Source: Mycolicibacterium sp. S2-37 (GTDB lineage: Bacteria; Actinomycetota; Actinomycetes; Mycobacteriales; Mycobacteriaceae). From it: 64,000 nt of DNA. The notes under the pieces were generated by a model. That model made no database searches and was not told the DNA's origin. It saw only the letters and a program-made list of their open reading frames with translations. The DNA lies in NCBI RefSeq assembly GCF_017352375.1, contig NZ_JAFEVR010000015.1, positions 186,001-250,000 on the forward strand, in the 5' to 3' direction. This document shows, in pieces, positions 61,144 through 64,000 of the stretch; position 1 is the stretch's first letter, and every line of letters starts with the position of its first letter. The position numbers and the translations under genes are program-made.

Positions 61144-62069
61144 GCCGGCCGCACTGGCGGGACGTCGGCGGCGGGCTCCTCGTCATTGCGGTCGCAGTGC
61201 TCTTCGCCTGGGCGCTGGCCCGTCCGCAGATCTCCCCGCCCGGGGCGGCGGTGCGGGCAGTCGCGGACTGCGCAGCGGTCGTGACACTGGGTCTGGCGGT
61301 GGTGCCGTTCCTCGACGCGGGCAGGCACCGTGCGGAATTGGTGCGCTCGGCGGCGGTGCCGCTGACGGCCGGTGCGGCGCTGTGGCTGCTGGCCGAACTG
61401 GTCCGGCTGATCGTGGCGACGGCGCAGGCGGCGTCGCTGTCGGTCGGATCGGTCGGCGTCTCGACCTACACCCAGTTCGTGCTGCACACCGCGGTGGGCC
61501 GGGCCGGCGCGCTCAGCGCGCTCGCCGCGGCGGTGGTGTGCGCCATGGCCGTCGTCGCACCGCGCTCGGTGACCGTTGCGGTCGCCACGATCGGGGTCGT
61601 GGCCGTCGGGCTGGTGGCCCACACGCTGACCGGCCACCTCACCGACAGTCCGCTCGGTGGCCTCTCGGTCGCCGTGCACGCGCTGGCCGCGGCGCTGTGG
61701 TGCGGGACCCTGGCGGCTCTGCTGCTGACCGTGCGGCACCGCGGACAGTGGGCACGGGTGCTACCCCGATTCGCCCAGGTGGCGCTGATCTGCGTGGCGG
61801 TGCTGGTCCTGGCGGGTGTGGCGGCCGGTCTGGCGACCGTGGGCGCGCCGCGCGACCTGTACGAGACCGGGTACGGGCGGCTCCTGCTGGCCAAGGTGCT
61901 GGTGACGGTCGCGCTGACGATGCTGGCGTGGCGCAACCGGACGCACTGGCTGCCCGCCGCACGGGCGCACCGTGCCACCGCGGGCCTGTCCCGGTCGCGG
62001 ACGCTGGTGGAACTGGCGATCATGGCGGTGGCGTTGACGCTGGGCGCCGCACTGGCCGTCACGGGCTGA
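61119..62069 (+). CDS. CopD-family copper resistance membrane protein
   Basis: The 316 residues form about eight membrane helices with conserved CopD features (VAHTLTGHLTDS, VHALAAALWCG, with histidines in the membrane). CopD takes up copper across the membrane with CopC as donor. GTG 61119 overlaps the end of the copC gene, which keeps the reading frame intact to the conserved N-terminus. It ends the YcnI-CopC-CopD set; the H-NS-like gene follows after 67 bp. Confidence 0.88.
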   Translation: MGSSTAHLSRPHWRDVGGGLLVIAVAVLFAWALARPQISPPGAAVRAVADCAAVVTLGLAVVPFLDAGRHRAELVRSAAVPLTAGAALWLLAELVRLIVATAQAASLSVGSVGVSTYTQFVLHTAVGRAGALSALAAAVVCAMAVVAPRSVTVAVATIGVVAVGLVAHTLTGHLTDSPLGGLSVAVHALAAALWCGTLAALLLTVRHRGQWARVLPRFAQVALICVAVLVLAGVAAGLATVGAPRDLYETGYGRLLLAKVLVTVALTMLAWRNRTHWLPAARAHRATAGLSRSRTLVELAIMAVALTLGAALAVTG

Positions 62070-62136
62070 CGCCGGCCCGCCTGGCATGATGGAGCCACTG
62101 CCGGCCACCCCGGAGAAACGCAAAGGAGCAGCATCG

Positions 62137-62565
62137 ATGGCAGACCGCCAGGACGAGTTCGACGAGCAGCCGGACGCCGCAGCAGGCGTCCCGGCGACTC
62201 CCCCGGCGAAGACGCCCGCCAAGAAGGCTCCTGCGAAGAAGACGCCCGCCAAGAAGGCGCCCGCCAAGGCCGTGAAGAAGGCGGAGCCGGCCAAGAAGGC
62301 ACCGGCGACGAAGGCCCCTGCCCCGGCCGCCGCTCCACCCCCCGCGGCGCAGCCGCCGGTCGAGCAGGCGCCCGCCGACGTGTCCGCCGCCGCGCAGGAG
62401 GCCGCCGCCCAAGCGAAGGCCACGGTGGCGACGGCGAGCAATCCGGTGTCCGGTCCGGCCCCGGTGCCGGTGACGGCGGCCGACGTGTCGCGCCTGCCGC
62501 TTGCCGCCGCCGTCGCGGCCGGCGTGCTGGTGCTGCTGGCCGTGCTCCTCTCGCGCCGCCGCTGA
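62137..62565 (+). CDS. H-NS-like basic repeat protein with C-terminal membrane helix (Rv3852 homologue)
   Basis: The 142 residues have a Lys/Ala/Pro-rich region (about 22-72, repeats of KKAPAKK type) like histone H1, a Pro/Ala spacer and a C-terminal hydrophobic helix (about 119-138) ending SRRR. The Rv3852 protein (called Hns) is a DNA-binding, membrane-anchored nucleoid protein. ATG 62137 follows AAAGGAG. The order copper genes, hns-like, regulator, menG partly matches M. tuberculosis. Confidence 0.85.
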   Translation: MADRQDEFDEQPDAAAGVPATPPAKTPAKKAPAKKTPAKKAPAKAVKKAEPAKKAPATKAPAPAAAPPPAAQPPVEQAPADVSAAAQEAAAQAKATVATASNPVSGPAPVPVTAADVSRLPLAAAVAAGVLVLLAVLLSRRR

Positions 62566-62610
62566 AAAGTTCTTGACCCGCACGCGGCGTGAGGGTGCAG
62601 TCTGGGCGCC

Positions 62611-63366
62611 ATGCACGCGAAGACGGTCGGTGCGGTCGCCGGTCTGACCGGGATCTCGGTCCGCACCCTGCACCACTACGACCACATCGGCCTGGTGGTG
62701 CCCAGCGTGCGCACCGCGGCGGGCTACCGCGGCTACACCGACGCCGACATCGAGCGGCTGCACCTGGTGTTGGTCTACCGGTCGGTCGGGCTGCCGCTCG
62801 ACGAGATCCGCACGCTGCTCGACGATCCGCACGCCGATGTGGGGGCCCATCTCCAGCGCCAACTCGGGGTGCTACGGGCCCACGCCGAAACCCTGAGCCA
62901 CACGATCACCGCAGTGGAGAAACTGATGAACGCACACCGCAACGGCATTGCGCTGACCGCCGAGGAGCAGGTGGAGATCTTCGGCACCACCGCCTTCGGC
63001 GAGGAGTACGCCGCGGAGGCGCAACAGCGCTGGGGCGACACCGATGCCTGGCGGCAATCCCGGCACCGCACCGCGCGGATGACCAAACAGGACTGGCTGG
63101 CGGTCAAAGCCGAGGGCGACGCCCTGCTCGCCGACCTGGCGGCGGCGAAGCGCTCCGGCGTGGCACCGGGATCCCCGGCCGCCGGTCAGCTCGCCGGCCG
63201 GCACCGCGCCTCGATCGAGCGGTTCTACGACTGCGATGACGAGATGGCGCTGTGCCTGGTGCAGATGTACCTCGCCGACGAGCGCTTCACCCGCTACTAC
63301 GACGACGTCGAGCCGGGGCTGGCGCAGTACCTGCACGACATCGTCGTCGCCGACGTCAGTGGCTAG
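62611..63366 (+). CDS. MerR-family TipA-type regulator
   Basis: The 251 residues have an N-terminal winged-helix MerR domain (about 1-70, with TGISVRTLHHYDHIGLV) and a coiled coil (about 73-110). A C-terminal TipAS-like all-helical domain (about 120-250: FYDCDDEMALCL) binds thiopeptide antibiotics in Streptomyces TipA. ATG 62611. It is between the H-NS-like gene and menG, a place not occupied in M. tuberculosis as recalled. It may sense antibiotics or other small molecules; no target operator was identified. Confidence 0.87.
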   Translation: MHAKTVGAVAGLTGISVRTLHHYDHIGLVVPSVRTAAGYRGYTDADIERLHLVLVYRSVGLPLDEIRTLLDDPHADVGAHLQRQLGVLRAHAETLSHTITAVEKLMNAHRNGIALTAEEQVEIFGTTAFGEEYAAEAQQRWGDTDAWRQSRHRTARMTKQDWLAVKAEGDALLADLAAAKRSGVAPGSPAAGQLAGRHRASIERFYDCDDEMALCLVQMYLADERFTRYYDDVEPGLAQYLHDIVVADVSG

Positions 63367-63369
63367 CAT
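63364..63369 (+). promoter_or_regulatory. Candidate -10 for menG/rraA, overlapping a stop codon
   Basis: TAGCAT starts at the stop codon of the TipA-type gene and lies 7 nt before GTG 63377. Confidence 0.35.
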
Positions 63370-63376
63370 CGGGCCG

Positions 63377-63859
63377 GTGACCATCGAACCGCGCGCCACC
63401 GCTGACCTCGTCGACGACATCGGACCTGAGGTCCGCAGCTGCGATCTGCAGTTCCGGCAGTTCGGGGGCAGGGCGCAGTTCGCCGGCCCGATCACCACCG
63501 TGCGCTGCTTCCAGGACAACGCGCTGCTGAAGTCGGTGCTGTCCGAACCCGGCGACGGGGGCGTGCTCGTCATCGACGGTGACGGCTCCCTGCACACCGC
63601 GCTCGTCGGTGATCTCATCGCCGGGCTCGGCCGGGACAACGGCTGGACCGGGCTGATCGTCAACGGCGCCGTGCGCGACGCCGCCACGTTGCGCACCCTC
63701 GACATCGGCATCAAGGCACTCGGCACCAACCCACGCAAGAGCACGAAAACCGGTGCGGGCGAACGTGATGTGCCGCTCGAGTTCGGCGGCGTGGTGTTCA
63801 GCCCCGGGGAGATCGCCTACAGCGACGACGACGGGATCATCGTCACCGCGGCGATCTGA
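63377..63859 (+). CDS. rraA: RraA-like protein (annotated menG, Rv3853 homologue)
   Basis: The 160 residues form the RraA/MenG fold, with DRATADLVDD-type N-terminus, GDLIAGLGRDNGW, and NGAVRDAATLRTLDIG. RraA inhibits RNase E in Escherichia coli; the older MenG methyltransferase name for this family is not supported. In mycobacteria the partner is uncertain, and some members are 4-hydroxy-4-methyl-2-oxoglutarate aldolases. GTG 63377 has a -10-like TAGCAT 7 nt upstream. It is convergent with the flavin monooxygenase gene, 12 bp apart. Confidence 0.9.
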   Translation: MTIEPRATADLVDDIGPEVRSCDLQFRQFGGRAQFAGPITTVRCFQDNALLKSVLSEPGDGGVLVIDGDGSLHTALVGDLIAGLGRDNGWTGLIVNGAVRDAATLRTLDIGIKALGTNPRKSTKTGAGERDVPLEFGGVVFSPGEIAYSDDDGIIVTAAI

Positions 63860-63871
63860 CCCCGGGAACCG

Positions 63872-64000
63872 TCAGGCGGCGACCGACGCCCGGTGCTTGC
63901 TGAACTCCAGGATGCCGTCGTCGATCTTGCCTTTGCGGATCACCTGCAGATCGACCAGGTAGTTCTGCTTGAGTCGCCACGGCGCCTTGGATCCGGACTT
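63872..64000 (-). CDS. Flavin monooxygenase, C-terminal fragment (EthA-like)
   Basis: The last 42 codons, cut by the window end; stop TCA 63872-63874 on the plus strand. The tail contains APWRLKQNYLVDLQVIRKGKIDD, typical of the C-terminus of Baeyer-Villiger-type monooxygenases such as EthA. In M. tuberculosis ethA (Rv3854c) lies exactly here, convergent with menG. EthA activates ethionamide; the specific identity cannot be confirmed from this fragment. Confidence 0.7.
   Translation of the reverse strand, partial: KSGSKAPWRLKQNYLVDLQVIRKGKIDDGILEFSKHRASVAA

Overview
The window is a very GC-rich, densely coding chromosomal segment from a mycobacterium, most likely a fast-growing environmental species (Mycolicibacterium type). 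It carries the arabinogalactan and mycolate assembly loci, and its gene order follows M. tuberculosis Rv3792 to Rv3854c from recalled gene content. No transposase, phage gene, CRISPR array, rRNA or tRNA gene was recognised.

Layout. (1) 1-9917, + strand: the end of aftA, then embC, embA and embB, the arabinosyltransferases of lipoarabinomannan and arabinogalactan. (2) 9921-31344, - strand: a transmembrane Ser/Thr kinase, then accD4-pks13-fadD32 (mycolic acid condensation), a Culp6-type lipase, a DUF732 protein, the antigen 85 genes fbpD and fbpA (mycolyl transfer), aftB, ubiA, a decaprenylphosphoryl-phosphoribose phosphatase candidate, glfT2 and glf (galactan and arabinan precursors and polymerisation). 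(3) 31606-42510: erp, a peptidoglycan-recognition amidase with LGFP repeats, a Cof-type phosphatase with two tandem acyltransferases, a metallo-beta-lactamase/Rieske fusion, an alcohol dehydrogenase, a DUF5718/FAH-like protein and serS. (4) 42616-54325: a septum-formation-type protein, small metalloproteins, a phosphoglycerate mutase-like enzyme with pheA, an iron-responsive segment (DUF2470 gene with an IdeR box, a CPBP protease, an LCP ligase, bfrB with tandem IdeR-like boxes), glpQ1, a rhodanese, a DnaA-box cluster, sodA and an Rv3847 homologue. (5) 54430-64000: a manganese-riboswitch-controlled GDT1 transporter, espR, a reverse-strand ImmA/IrrE protease module, Rv3850/Rv3851-like genes, a YcnI-CopC-CopD copper set, an H-NS-like membrane protein, a TipA-type regulator, menG/rraA and the end of a flavin monooxygenase gene.

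The first half reads as one cell-envelope factory. UbiA and the PAP2 phosphatase make the arabinose donor that AftA, EmbA-C and AftB use; Glf and GlfT2 build the galactan; FadD32, AccD4 and Pks13 make mycolates, which the antigen 85 proteins transfer to the arabinan. Compared with M. tuberculosis, the stretch between embB and accD4, PE_PGRS62, and the sulfolipid locus between the Rieske gene and serS are absent. Two insertions stand out: the kinase next to embB and the three-gene ImmA module next to espR.

Fourteen genes have a TANNNT hexamer 6-8 nt upstream of their start codon, which suggests leaderless transcripts and was used to decide several starts. The features most worth a second look are a perfect 36-bp in-frame duplication that multiplies the embB start codon, a DnaA-box cluster away from any dnaA gene, phased IdeR-like boxes at bfrB, 13-bp iterons upstream of erp, and the protease module next to espR.
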